64,000 nt of DNA from positions 124,001 through 188,000 of the forward strand of contig CAJUIA010000001.1 in the NCBI GenBank assembly GCA_910586485.1, written 5' to 3'. Positions 16,593 through 25,855 of this stretch are shown here, piece after piece. How positions within the stretch are numbered: position 1 is the stretch's first letter; the number at the start of each line of letters is the position of its first letter. Made by a program: the position numbers and the translations under genes. This DNA is from an uncultured Acetatifactor sp. (GTDB taxonomy: Bacteria; Bacillota; Clostridia; Lachnospirales; Lachnospiraceae). The notes under the pieces are model-generated. The model ran no database searches. It saw only the letters and a list, made by a program, of their open reading frames with translations, and was not told the origin of the DNA.

Positions 16593-17144
16593 ATGATTGT
16601 TATAATAACAGGTGCTTCTCATACCGGAAAAACAGCTCTTGCGCAAAGACTGCTGGAAGAGTATCAATTTCCCTATCTGTCCATTGACCATTTAAAAATG
16701 GGCCTGATCCGCAGCGGGAATACGGCCCTGACGCCGGTCAGTGACGATCAGGCCCTGACGGACTATTTATGGCCCATTGTCAGGGAAATGATTAAGACGG
16801 CTGTGGAAAATGAGCAGAATCTGATTGTAGAGGGGTGCTATGTCCCCTTTGACTGGAAACAGGATTTTGAGCAGGAATATCTGGAGCATATCAGGTATTA
16901 CTGCCTTGTGCTGAGTGAAGGGTATATCAGAAAGCATTTTGCCGATATAAGAAAATATGCCAGTGTGGTTGAAAACAGAGGTGAGGATGAAGACTGTACT
17001 TTAGAGTGGGTGCTTAGAGAGAATGAAAAAGTACTTAATATGTGTGGCCTTCACCATATTGAGCCCATTCTGATAGAGGATAAATATGAGATCAGGATTG
17101 AGCTGCAACGTGCCTTATTGGGGGAATCACTCATGAAAATGTAG
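16593..17144 (+). CDS. P-loop nucleotide kinase-like protein
   Basis: A 183-residue cytoplasmic protein with a Walker A motif at the N terminus (ITGASHTGKTALAQ). It has a second acidic motif after a beta strand (NLIVEGCYVPF) and a helical C-terminal half, an arrangement like adenylate-kinase/2-phosphoglycerate kinase or zeta-type P-loop enzymes. It probably phosphorylates a small molecule, but the substrate cannot be read from the sequence. The ATG follows TAGGAGGAAACG, a strong ribosome site, 33 bases after the membrane regulator, so the two may be cotranscribed. Confidence 0.7.
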   Translation: MIVIITGASHTGKTALAQRLLEEYQFPYLSIDHLKMGLIRSGNTALTPVSDDQALTDYLWPIVREMIKTAVENEQNLIVEGCYVPFDWKQDFEQEYLEHIRYYCLVLSEGYIRKHFADIRKYASVVENRGEDEDCTLEWVLRENEKVLNMCGLHHIEPILIEDKYEIRIELQRALLGESLMKM

Positions 17145-17266
17145 TAATTGGATAAAAATTGGCTCATAAAAATATAACAGAAGGAGAACAATTCGCTCAT
17201 TTTTTTGTTATTATCTTGTTATTTTCCAGAAAAAAGCATATAATATGCCTATGGAGGATATGGGCG

Positions 17267-18613
17267 ATGCTTTATCTGAGACGCAAGGTGGATCTGTTTT
17301 TAAAAGAATGGCTGGAAAAGCCGGAAAGAAAACCGCTGATTATCAAGGGACCCAGACAGGTGGGGAAGACGGAGTCCGTACGGCAGTTTGCGGAAGCCTT
17401 TTATGAAAATACAATATATATTAATTTTGTTGAGGAACCGAAGTATAAAGTAATTATTGCGGACGGATATAGCGCGGAGGATATAATTAAAAATATTTCC
17501 AGGCTGGATCCGGGCAAGCATTTTGTACCGGGGAAGACTTTGATCTTTTTTGACGAGCTGCAGGAATTTCCGGAGATTGCTGCGGCGCTGAAGTTTTTTT
17601 ATACGGATGGGCGATTTGACGTGATCTGCAGCGGCTCCATGCTGGGGATAAATTACCGGAGAATTGAGAGCAACAGTGTGGGCTATAAAGCGGACTATAC
17701 TATGTTTTCTCTTGATTTTGAAGAATTTCTATGGGCAAAGGGTTACGATGAAACAGTGATTTTGGATATGCTGGAGCATATGAGACTGGCAGCGCCCTTC
17801 AACCAGGCGGAGATGCTTGCTTTTAGCGCAATGTTTTTAGATTACAGTATTTTGGGAGGAATGCCTGCCGTAGTAAGGGAATATGTGGAGCGGGGAACCT
17901 TTGAGGGATCGCTGGATACCCAGAGGCAGCTGCTTGCCGATTACAGGGAGGATGTGAGAAAGTATGCGGAGGGTATGGATCAGGCCAGAATCCTCAATGT
18001 GTTTGAACGGATCGCTCCGCAGTTGGCCAGGGAAAATAAAAAATTTCAGATTTCCAAGGTGGCTTCGGGAGCCCGATTTAAGGATTATCGAGGCTGTGTG
18101 GAGTGGCTGCGGGACGCAGGCATGATAAATGTATGCTATTGTCTGAACTTTCCGGAGCTGCCTCTGCGGGGGAACTATGATGAGGAAAAGTATAAATTGT
18201 ATTTTGCCGACAGCGGCCTGCTGGTTGCTATGTTGGACGAGGAAGCGCAGGAGGATCTGCGGGCAAACCGGAACTTAGGGGTGTATAAGGGGGCATTGTA
18301 TGAAAATATCGTGGGAGAAGCCTTTGTAAAGAGCGGTTTGGAGCTATATTATTATAAGCGGGAGAATTCCTCGCTGGAGGAAGATTTCTTTGTCAGGACA
18401 GCCTCGGAGCTGGTGCCGGTGGAAGTAAAATCGACAAACGGAAGGGCAAAATCCCTCCGTACCTTGATCGAAAGTGATAAATATGCGGATATTCACTGGG
18501 GTATTAAGCTGACAGGGGGAAATATTGGTATGGAAGACAGAATCAGAACCTTCCCTTTATTTTGTGCCTTTTTATTAAAGAGATACCTGAAACAGGAATC
18601 GCCCAGTCCGTGA
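17267..18613 (+). CDS. AAA_14/DUF4143 ATPase
   Basis: A 448-residue protein of the widespread AAA-14 plus DUF4143 family. The N-terminal ATPase has Walker A IIKGPRQVGKTES and Walker B LIFFDELQEF, a sensor-like ICSGSML, then the DUF4143 C-terminal part with a PD-(D/E)XK-like core (ENIVGEAFVKSGLELYYYK ... LVPVEVKS). Function of the family is not settled; members are often mobile or lineage-specific. The ATG at 17267 is nine bases after GGAGG; upstream in-frame codons to 17159 are AT-rich leader sequence and not convincing. It is convergent with the lipoprotein gene downstream. Confidence 0.85.
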   Translation: MLYLRRKVDLFLKEWLEKPERKPLIIKGPRQVGKTESVRQFAEAFYENTIYINFVEEPKYKVIIADGYSAEDIIKNISRLDPGKHFVPGKTLIFFDELQEFPEIAAALKFFYTDGRFDVICSGSMLGINYRRIESNSVGYKADYTMFSLDFEEFLWAKGYDETVILDMLEHMRLAAPFNQAEMLAFSAMFLDYSILGGMPAVVREYVERGTFEGSLDTQRQLLADYREDVRKYAEGMDQARILNVFERIAPQLARENKKFQISKVASGARFKDYRGCVEWLRDAGMINVCYCLNFPELPLRGNYDEEKYKLYFADSGLLVAMLDEEAQEDLRANRNLGVYKGALYENIVGEAFVKSGLELYYYKRENSSLEEDFFVRTASELVPVEVKSTNGRAKSLRTLIESDKYADIHWGIKLTGGNIGMEDRIRTFPLFCAFLLKRYLKQESPSP

Positions 18614-18678
18614 GGTCTGAGCGATTCTTGGCATCATGATTTAAAGGCTTATTTTGCCGGCTCTTGTTTTTACCGGAA

Positions 18679-19872
18679 TTATTCCATATTAAAGTACACG
18701 GCCAGACAAAAGCTTTCTTTGTTTCCTGCATCTTCCGGGTAGGAAAAATTCTTAATTACCCGGTAGCTTCCGGCAGGAAGGCTTGGATAGAATAGATCCC
18801 ATCGCAGAGTGATAGCAGCTTCATCGCCGGTTTCTAAGGTATACATAATATCTGTCCACGCATGCTCCGCACTGTCTGACGGAGTCAGAGGACTTATGGG
18901 ATACCAGATTCCGCCCATGCTTTTTTCCAGAATATATGCTTCTCCATAGCCAATGGTCTTTTCGCCGGTATTGCGAACGGTCAGCGTACCTGTGAAGGCG
19001 TTAAGGCTGTTGATTTCCATGGATATTTCCGGCTGTTCCGTTACGGCAAGCTCACTGGGAGCCAGGAAATCCGCCTCTGTCAGCAACAGATAGGCCTTTA
19101 AAGAGCGGCTGGAATCAAAAGCTGCGTACATAACCGCGCGGGTGTCCGTATCCATGGACTCGCTGACGGCTGCCAGATAGATCAGACAGTTTTCCACCTG
19201 TGCGATGGGGTGAAAATATTGGATATGCAGATCAGTGTTTTCCGGCTGTCCCTGCAAATAGTCGCTATAAAGCTTTTGCAAAGTATCATATTCTTTTTGG
19301 CAGTCTGTCAGCATCTTTGTTTCCAGATTCAGGGCAAAGGGGGGACCATCGGCAAGGCCGGTGCCCAGATACAGGGTGTCTCCAAGCTTGTATGCGCCGC
19401 CAAACACGATGGAAGCGTGAGCCTTGTTACCCTCCAGCACATAGAGATTGTCAGCAGTTTTGCCCACAGAAAGGGACAGGGTAAACTTCCCGGTTTCGTC
19501 AAAGTCCTCCGACAGGATAAGCTCGCCGTCATAGTCTTTTTCCAGAGAAATATCCTGCCGCTGATCCAAATATTCATGATTAAAAGCCATACGATAATCA
19601 ATATGCTCCTGATCGCTTTTCCAGAGGGCTTCAGCCGCGTTTAGGTAAGCGGCGACAGTGGCCGGAAACGTCCGTACGTCTTCAGAGAGGGCAGTGCCGG
19701 CCGGTTTGACGGGCTCTGTGTCTGAAGACGGTACTTCGGTGGAAGGCGTAGGAGAATATGGAGCAGGTGAAGGTATTTCAGTTGCTTTGATTTTTTGGGG
19801 GATTTCCCTGCCGCAGGCGGTAACTGTTATTGCACAGAACATAATGATGGATATAAAAAAACGTTTCCGCAT
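18679..19872 (-). CDS. Putative lipoprotein with C-terminal bacterial Ig-like domain
   Basis: A 397-residue exported lipoprotein. The N terminus is a lipoprotein signal (MRKRFFISIIMFCAITVTAC, with Cys20 as lipid-attachment residue). It is followed by a Pro/Ser/Thr-rich low-complexity spacer (about 30-60). The central region is unassigned. The last 130 residues (from SMEINSLNAFTGTLTVRNTG) look like an Ig-like fold with the IGYGEAYILEK and W.PISPLTP pattern seen in Big-type domains of Clostridia lipoproteins. It sits 17 bases downstream of the amidase-domain gene on the same strand, so both surface proteins may be expressed together. Specific role unknown. Confidence 0.75.
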   Translation of the reverse strand: MRKRFFISIIMFCAITVTACGREIPQKIKATEIPSPAPYSPTPSTEVPSSDTEPVKPAGTALSEDVRTFPATVAAYLNAAEALWKSDQEHIDYRMAFNHEYLDQRQDISLEKDYDGELILSEDFDETGKFTLSLSVGKTADNLYVLEGNKAHASIVFGGAYKLGDTLYLGTGLADGPPFALNLETKMLTDCQKEYDTLQKLYSDYLQGQPENTDLHIQYFHPIAQVENCLIYLAAVSESMDTDTRAVMYAAFDSSRSLKAYLLLTEADFLAPSELAVTEQPEISMEINSLNAFTGTLTVRNTGEKTIGYGEAYILEKSMGGIWYPISPLTPSDSAEHAWTDIMYTLETGDEAAITLRWDLFYPSLPAGSYRVIKNFSYPEDAGNKESFCLAVYFNME

Positions 19873-19889
19873 TTTGTTTCCTCCATAGA

Positions 19890-20945
19890 TTAGTAAATCA
19901 CATGATAAAAAGTCTTGGAACCGGATAATGAAGTGACTACATTTTGCCTGTCATTTGTATGGCCGGAATAACGGAAGGAAACGCCGTCATGAGCAGTTAT
20001 CATGACGATGTGAGACTCTCCTGTGCCAGTATAGCGCATGTAATCTCCTACAAACAGAGCACTCTTGTCAATCGACTTCCAGTATCCATTATCAAGCATA
20101 TAGCTGCACAAGTTTGCTACACCAATCCAATTCGAAGATCCTGCATACCAAGTGGTGCTTGTAGGTATACCGCCGGCATACAGAGTTTGTGAAACAAAAT
20201 TTGCACAATCGCTGTGAGTACTTGCATAATGAGTATAGTTAGAATTGTATTTTGTAGTATCTACAAGTTTACCGCATTTCGAATGCAAATTACAGGAGGT
20301 AGGGTTTGAAGTGTAACTTTCGGAGTACCATACAGCGTTAACTATTGAGAAAATAGTGTCGTCGGAAGCTGGTGCAGATGCTGCTCTGTATCTTTGCATG
20401 TTATCTTCGCTACGGTTTTCCATATAACTGTATCCATTATTAAAAAGTTCATCATGTGTTGGAGGAAATATATTTTCCGCAGAAACATAGCCAAGACCAT
20501 CTTCATACAACAATTTGCAGGTCATTGTGCGGTTTGAGCGAACAATATCAGGAGTAATATAGAAATTTAAAATTTGCTCTTTCCCTATGTAAGCAAGAAG
20601 GTTATTATATAAGCTTTCGGCCCGCTTAGAGGAAGTCTTTGTGCCAGAAGAATTTTCGGCCATATATTGCATTGCGCCTTGATAGTAATCCAATTCTTCA
20701 ACAGACTGAGCTTTTAATGTTGCTGTCATTTCTACAAAATAAGTACCATCATCACATAAGGTAATATCAAAGTGGTCAATATTATAATATTCCTGATACC
20801 CTTCTGTTAATGACACTTCAATTTGATTTATTATTTCATCATTTGAAAAAAAGCTTGTTTCGGTAGAATTTGCGCTTACAGTACCGGATGATAACACTAC
20901 AGATAATATAATGGCGAGCGCAACGATAGAAACTTTATGTTTCAT
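19890..20945 (-). CDS. Secreted protein with Amidase_6-type domain
   Basis: A 351-residue protein with a clear signal peptide (MKHKVSIVALAIILSVVLSS, cleavage near VSANS). The first half resembles no family I can name. The second half (from about 205) is an Amidase_6/NlpC-P60-like papain fold: the catalytic Cys lies in THSDCANFVSQTLYAGGIP and the His in GESHIVMITAHDG. Proteins of this kind are found in Firmicutes and are thought to cleave peptide or amide bonds in the envelope. The ATG follows a perfect AGGAGG (minus strand, about 20950-20957). The gene is divergent from gltB. Confidence 0.8.
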   Translation of the reverse strand: MKHKVSIVALAIILSVVLSSGTVSANSTETSFFSNDEIINQIEVSLTEGYQEYYNIDHFDITLCDDGTYFVEMTATLKAQSVEELDYYQGAMQYMAENSSGTKTSSKRAESLYNNLLAYIGKEQILNFYITPDIVRSNRTMTCKLLYEDGLGYVSAENIFPPTHDELFNNGYSYMENRSEDNMQRYRAASAPASDDTIFSIVNAVWYSESYTSNPTSCNLHSKCGKLVDTTKYNSNYTHYASTHSDCANFVSQTLYAGGIPTSTTWYAGSSNWIGVANLCSYMLDNGYWKSIDKSALFVGDYMRYTGTGESHIVMITAHDGVSFRYSGHTNDRQNVVTSLSGSKTFYHVIY

Positions 20946-21149
20946 TTTTGTTCCTCCTCGTATAATAGGTTGGGTGAATAGTTGCTATGTTCCCTATAAA
21001 TAAATTTAAATCCCCCCTTTCTTATCAAGAGTGAAAACAAACAAAAGAAATTGCTGTTATTAAAGTATATATATATTATTATGAACCATAATGACGAATT
21101 TGTAAAGGAATAATCGCAATCTATTCAGATAATTTTGACACGGATTATA

Positions 21150-21172
21150 AATTGTCAAATAATCTGACAATT
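21150..21172. promoter_or_regulatory. GlnR/TnrA-type nitrogen operator upstream of gltB
   Basis: Two perfect 8-base arms, AATTGTCA (21150-21157) and TGACAATT (21165-21172), are separated by seven bases. The core TGTCA-N7-TGACA fits the published GlnR/TnrA consensus TGTNA-N7-TNACA exactly. It is centred about 28 bases before the -35 box of the gltB promoter. A further TTTTGACA lies at 21133-21140. In Bacillus, TnrA controls gltAB, which makes the match functionally sensible; binding here is inferred. Confidence 0.65.
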
Positions 21173-21188
21173 TCACAAAAAGTAGTTA

Positions 21189-21217
21189 TTTACAAACGGA
21201 AAAAAGTATTGTATAGT
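21189..21217 (+). promoter_or_regulatory. gltB promoter
   Basis: TTTACA (21189-21194), a 17-base spacer and TATAGT (21212-21217) form a good vegetative promoter. Transcription would start near 21224, only a few bases before the leader hairpin. Confidence 0.7.
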
Positions 21218-21227
21218 GTGTTAAGAT

Positions 21228-21273
21228 AAAAGAGCGCAAAGGAGCGTAGTCAGGCTTCCTTGCGCTCTTTTTT
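21228..21273 (+). terminator. Terminator-like hairpin in the gltB leader (possible attenuator)
   Basis: AAAAGAGCGCAA (21228-21239) pairs with TTGCGCTCTTTT (21260-21271). After one mismatch the stem continues with five more pairs around an eight-base loop, and it ends in a run of seven T. The gltB ribosome site AAAGGAGGG follows at once. As it lies between the promoter and the gene it should reduce or gate gltB transcription. Confidence 0.7.
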
Positions 21274-21289
21274 TAAAGGAGGGAAAGGC

Positions 21290-24200
21290 ATGTTTGACGT
21301 GAAAAGAGAAGCCTCGAAAGCACCCCTTTACCGGGAAGAATTTGAGCATGATAACTGCGGGATCGGTGCGTGTGTGAATATCAAAGGTGAAAAGAGCAGG
21401 GAAACCGTTGAGAATGCCCTTAAGATCGTAGAGAATTTGGAGCACAGGGCGGGGAAGGACGCGGAGGGCAAGACCGGTGACGGCGTGGGTATTTTAACCC
21501 AGATTCCTCATAAGTTTTTTGCCAGGGTGACAAAGCCTCTGGGAATCGAGCTGGGTAAGGAGAGAGAGTACGGCGTAGGCATGTTCTTCTTTCCCCAGGA
21601 AGAGCTGCGCAGAAATCAGGCGAAAAAGATGTTTGAAATTATCGTGGAAAAGGAGGGGCTGGAATTTTTAGGCTGGCGTGAGGTGCCCACCTTTCCCAAT
21701 GTGCTGGGTCATAAGGCGGTAGAATGTATGCCTGCAATCATGCAGGGATTTGTGAAAAAGCCCTCCCATGTAAAGAAGGGCCTGGACTTTGACCGCAGAC
21801 TCTATATTGCCAGACGGCTTTTTGAGCAGTCCTCGGAGGACACCTATGTGGTCTCTTTTTCCAGTCGTACGGTTGTATACAAGGGTATGTTTCTGGTGGG
21901 GCAGCTGCGGACCTTCTTTGCGGATCTGCAGAGCGAAGACTTTGTGTCGGCAATTGCCATGGTGCATTCCCGTTTTTCTACAAATACCAATCCCAGCTGG
22001 GAGCGCGCCCATCCTAACCGGTTTATGGTACATAACGGCGAGATCAACACCATCCGGGGCAATGCGGATAAGATGCTTGCCAGGGAAGAAAACATGGAAT
22101 CGGAATATTTAAAGGGCCAGATGCACAAGGTACTGCCTGCCATCAGCAAGACCGGCTCCGATTCCGCCATGCTGGATAACACCCTGGAATTTCTGGTGAT
22201 GAGCGGCATGGACCTGCCGCTGGCGGTAATGATTGCCATTCCGGAGCCCTGGGCCAACGATAAGGCCATGTCCCAGACCAAGAAGGATTTTTACCAATAT
22301 TATGCCACCATGATGGAGCCCTGGGACGGCCCTGCGTCCATCCTGTTTTCCGACGGGGACATCATGGGGGCGGTGCTGGATCGAAACGGCCTTCGGCCCT
22401 CCCGCTATCTGATCACTGACGACGATACCCTGATTCTTTCCTCGGAGGTGGGAGTGCTGGCTATAGATCCGGCAAGGATCCGGATCAAGGAGCGGCTGCG
22501 TCCCGGCAAGATGCTGTTGGTGGATACGGTGCAGGGGAAGGTGATTTCCGACGAGGAAATCAAGGAGAAATATGCTTCCCGCCAGCCCTACGGCGAATGG
22601 CTGGACAGTAACTTGGTATTTTTAAAGGATCTGCATATCCCCAATCAGCGGGTGCCGGAGTATTCTTTCGAAGAGCGTCAGCGGATGCAGAAGGCCTTCG
22701 GCTATACCTATGACGAATTAAAAACCAGTATCCTGCCCATGGCGAAGAACGGCGGGGAGGCCATTGCGGCCATGGGTGTGGACACCCCTCTGCCGGTCTT
22801 AAGCAACACCTATCATCCGCTGTTTCATTATTTTAAGCAGCTGTTTGCGCAGGTGACAAATCCGCCCATTGACGCCATCCGGGAAGAGATCGTTACCTCT
22901 ACCACGGTATACATCGGTCCTGAGGGCAACATCCTCCAGGAGACCCCCGGCAACTGTCATGTCCTGCGGGTGAATAATCCGATCCTTACCAATACGGATC
23001 TGCTGAAGATCAAAAGCATGAAGGCCGAGGGCTTCAAGGTGGAGGTGGTGCCCATTACCTATTATAAAAACACCAGCCTGGAGCGGGCCATCGACAGGCT
23101 GTTTGTGGAGGTGGACCGGGCGTATCGGGACGGGGTGAATATCCTGATCCTCTCCGACAGGGGGGTGGATGAGAATCATGTGCCCATTCCCTCCCTGCTG
23201 GCAGTGTCCGCCCTGAATCAATATCTGGTCCACACCAAGAAAAGAACGCGGGTGGCGTTGATTTTGGAATCCGGCGAGCCCAGAGAGGTTCATCACTTTG
23301 CCACCCTGTTAGGCTACGGTGCCTGTGCCATCAACCCCTATCTGGCACAGGACTCCATCCGGGAGCTGATTGATAACCACATGCTGGATAAGGATTATTA
23401 TGCGGCAGTAAATGATTATAATAACGCCGTACTTCACGGCATTGTAAAGATTGCCTCCAAAATGGGTATCAGTACCATTCAGTCCTATCAGGGGTCTCAG
23501 ATTTTTGAAGCCATTGGGATTGACAGGACGGTGATTGAAAAATATTTCAGTAACACGGTGTGCCGGGTGGGCGGCATCACCTTGAAGGATATGGAAGAGC
23601 AGGTTGACCGGCTTCATTCTATGGCCTTTGATCCTTTAGGGCTGGGCAGTGATCTGACACTGGACAGTCCCGGACATCACAAGATGCGGAGCGGCGGAGA
23701 CGAGCATCTTTATAATCCTGCCACCATCCATATGCTGCAGGAGTCCACCAGGCGGGGAGATTATCAGATGTTCAAGCAGTATACTGCCATGGTGAACGAC
23801 GAGACAAAGGTCAGAAATCTGCGGGGGTTGATGGACTTTAATTATCCAAAGAAAGGAATTGCCCTGGAAGAGGTGGAGCCTGTGGAGTCCATTGTGACCC
23901 GTTTTAAGACCGGCGCCATGTCTTATGGCTCCATTTCCAAGGAGGCTCATGAGACCATGGCCATCGCCATGAACAGGCTGCACGGAAAAAGTAATTCCGG
24001 CGAAGGCGGGGAAGAGCTGGAAAGGCTGACGGCAGGGCCTGACGGATTGGACCGCTGCTCGGCTATCAAGCAGGTTGCCAGCGGCAGATTCGGCGTTACC
24101 AGCCGTTATCTGGTGAGCGCAAAGGAAATCCAGATTAAGATGGCGCAGGGGGCAAAGCCCGGAGAAGGCGGCCATCTGCCCGGAGGGAAGGTCTACCCCT

Positions 24201-25837
24201 GGATTGCAAAGACCAGGCATTCCACTCCCGGCGTGTCTCTGATTTCCCCGCCCCCCCATCATGATATTTATTCCATTGAGGATCTGGCCCAGCTGATTTA
24301 TGACTTAAAAAATGCCAACAGGCAGGCCAGAATCTCCGTGAAGCTGGTGTCCGAGGCGGGAGTGGGCACCGTGGCGGCGGGCGTAGCCAAAGCGGGAGCC
24401 CAGGTGATTCTGGTGTCCGGATACGACGGCGGCACCGGCGCCGCGCCCAAAAGCTCTATCCACAACGCCGGCCTGCCCTGGGAGCTGGGGCTGGCGGAGA
24501 CCCATCAGACCCTGATTATGAACGGCCTGCGGAGCAAGGTGCGCATCGAGACGGACGGTAAGCTGATGAGCGGCCGGGACGTGGCCATTGCGGCAATTTT
24601 AGGGGCGGAGGAATTCGGCTTTGCCACGGCGCCGCTGGTGACCATGGGCTGTGTGATGATGCGAGTCTGCAATCTGGACACCTGCCCTGTGGGTGTGGCC
24701 ACGCAGAATCCGGAGCTGCGGAAAAACTTTAAGGGTAAGCCGGAATATGTGGAGAACTTTATGCGGTTTATTGCACAGGAGCTGCGGGAATATATAGCGG
24801 CCCTTGGAGTAAGGACGGTGGATGAGCTGGTGGGCCGTACGGATCTGTTAAAGCCCAGGCAGGAGCTGAGTAAAAGGCAGTCCCAGGTGGATTTGACCGG
24901 AATTCTTAATAACCCTTATCAAAATTCTAAAGGAAAATGCACCTTTGATCCGAAACAGGTTTATGATTTTGAATTGGAAAAGACCCTGGACGAGAAGGTG
25001 CTGTTGAAGCACCTGGGTAAAGCTCTGGAATCCGGACAGAAAAAGAGTATTGCAGTGGATGTATCTAATACGGACAGGAGCTTTGGCACCATTCTGGGCA
25101 GCGAGATTACCCGGAAGCTGGGGGATGAGGTGGAAGAAGATACATATCATGTGTTATGCAATGGAGCCGGCGGGCAGTCCTTCGGAGCCTTTATTCCAAA
25201 GGGGCTTACGCTGGAGCTGGTGGGAGATTCCAACGATTATTTCGGGAAGGGACTTTCCGGCGGCAAGCTGATTGTCTATCCCCCGGCAGGCAGTGCCTTT
25301 GCGGCTGCAGAGAATATTATTATCGGAAACGTGGCGCTTTACGGGGCTACCAGCGGCAAGGCTTTTATCGCCGGCGTGGCCGGGGAACGCTTCTGCGTCC
25401 GCAATTCCGGCGCCAGCGCGGTAGTGGAAGGGGTAGGCGATCACGGCTGTGAGTACATGACCGGCGGCCGGGTGGTGGTGCTGGGCTCTACGGGAAAGAA
25501 TTTTGCGGCAGGCATGAGCGGCGGCATTGCCTATGTACTGGATGAAGGAAATGACCTGTACAGGCGATTAAATAAGGAAATGGTTTCCTCCGGCGAGATC
25601 ACCTCCAAGTATGACGTGCTGGAGCTGAAAACCATGATTCAGGAGCATGTGGCGTTGACCAATTCCGAGAAGGGCAAGCGGATTCTGGAGCACTTTGAAG
25701 AATATCTGCCAAGGTTTAAAAAGATCATTCCTCATGATTACGAGAGAGTCTTAAAGACCATCGTGCAGATGGAAGAGAAGGGCTTAAGCGCGGAGCAGGC
25801 CCAGATCGAGGCGTTTTACGCCAATACCAGAAAGTAG
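21290..25837 (+). CDS. gltB: Glutamate synthase, large subunit
   Basis: A 1515-residue GOGAT large subunit, full length. The N-terminal glutaminase domain starts at Cys23 (HDNCGIGACV) after a 22-residue propeptide that is removed in this family. The central and FMN-binding synthase domains follow (GEGGHLPGGKV, SGYDGGTGAAP). The 3Fe-4S ligands are in CVMMRVCNLDTCPVGVATQ. The C-terminal beta-helix (GxxG repeats, for example SGGIAYVLDEG) is complete. It makes two glutamates from glutamine and 2-oxoglutarate together with GltD, encoded next. The start is the ATG at 21290 with AAAGGAGGG; an in-frame ATG at 21260 lies inside the leader hairpin. Regulation is suggested by the upstream nitrogen-type operator and the hairpin. 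Confidence 0.97.
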   Translation: MFDVKREASKAPLYREEFEHDNCGIGACVNIKGEKSRETVENALKIVENLEHRAGKDAEGKTGDGVGILTQIPHKFFARVTKPLGIELGKEREYGVGMFFFPQEELRRNQAKKMFEIIVEKEGLEFLGWREVPTFPNVLGHKAVECMPAIMQGFVKKPSHVKKGLDFDRRLYIARRLFEQSSEDTYVVSFSSRTVVYKGMFLVGQLRTFFADLQSEDFVSAIAMVHSRFSTNTNPSWERAHPNRFMVHNGEINTIRGNADKMLAREENMESEYLKGQMHKVLPAISKTGSDSAMLDNTLEFLVMSGMDLPLAVMIAIPEPWANDKAMSQTKKDFYQYYATMMEPWDGPASILFSDGDIMGAVLDRNGLRPSRYLITDDDTLILSSEVGVLAIDPARIRIKERLRPGKMLLVDTVQGKVISDEEIKEKYASRQPYGEWLDSNLVFLKDLHIPNQRVPEYSFEERQRMQKAFGYTYDELKTSILPMAKNGGEAIAAMGVDTPLPVLSNTYHPLFHYFKQLFAQVTNPPIDAIREEIVTSTTVYIGPEGNILQETPGNCHVLRVNNPILTNTDLLKIKSMKAEGFKVEVVPITYYKNTSLERAIDRLFVEVDRAYRDGVNILILSDRGVDENHVPIPSLLAVSALNQYLVHTKKRTRVALILESGEPREVHHFATLLGYGACAINPYLAQDSIRELIDNHMLDKDYYAAVNDYNNAVLHGIVKIASKMGISTIQSYQGSQIFEAIGIDRTVIEKYFSNTVCRVGGITLKDMEEQVDRLHSMAFDPLGLGSDLTLDSPGHHKMRSGGDEHLYNPATIHMLQESTRRGDYQMFKQYTAMVNDETKVRNLRGLMDFNYPKKGIALEEVEPVESIVTRFKTGAMSYGSISKEAHETMAIAMNRLHGKSNSGEGGEELERLTAGPDGLDRCSAIKQVASGRFGVTSRYLVSAKEIQIKMAQGAKPGEGGHLPGGKVYPWIAKTRHSTPGVSLISPPPHHDIYSIEDLAQLIYDLKNANRQARISVKLVSEAGVGTVAAGVAKAGAQVILVSGYDGGTGAAPKSSIHNAGLPWELGLAETHQTLIMNGLRSKVRIETDGKLMSGRDVAIAAILGAEEFGFATAPLVTMGCVMMRVCNLDTCPVGVATQNPELRKNFKGKPEYVENFMRFIAQELREYIAALGVRTVDELVGRTDLLKPRQELSKRQSQVDLTGILNNPYQNSKGKCTFDPKQVYDFELEKTLDEKVLLKHLGKALESGQKKSIAVDVSNTDRSFGTILGSEITRKLGDEVEEDTYHVLCNGAGGQSFGAFIPKGLTLELVGDSNDYFGKGLSGGKLIVYPPAGSAFAAAENIIIGNVALYGATSGKAFIAGVAGERFCVRNSGASAVVEGVGDHGCEYMTGGRVVVLGSTGKNFAAGMSGGIAYVLDEGNDLYRRLNKEMVSSGEITSKYDVLELKTMIQEHVALTNSEKGKRILEHFEEYLPRFKKIIPHDYERVLKTIVQMEEKGLSAEQAQIEAFYANTRK

Positions 25838-25855
25838 AAAGGCGTGGTAATTGAT

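Larger units (their letters stand above)
20946..21289. other. Intergenic region between amidase gene and gltB
   Basis: This 344-base divergent region holds the ribosome site of the amidase gene on the minus side. On the plus side it holds, in order, a GlnR/TnrA-type site (21153-21169), a promoter (21189-21217), a terminator-like hairpin (21228-21273) and the gltB ribosome site. The stretch 20965-21125 is AT-rich; I see no gene in it. Confidence 0.7.

Noticed and set aside
18597..18626. Terminator between the DUF4143 ATPase and the lipoprotein gene
   Set aside because: AATCGC/GCGATT with a partly paired interior is present, but it overlaps the stop codon and lacks a T run, so support is weak.
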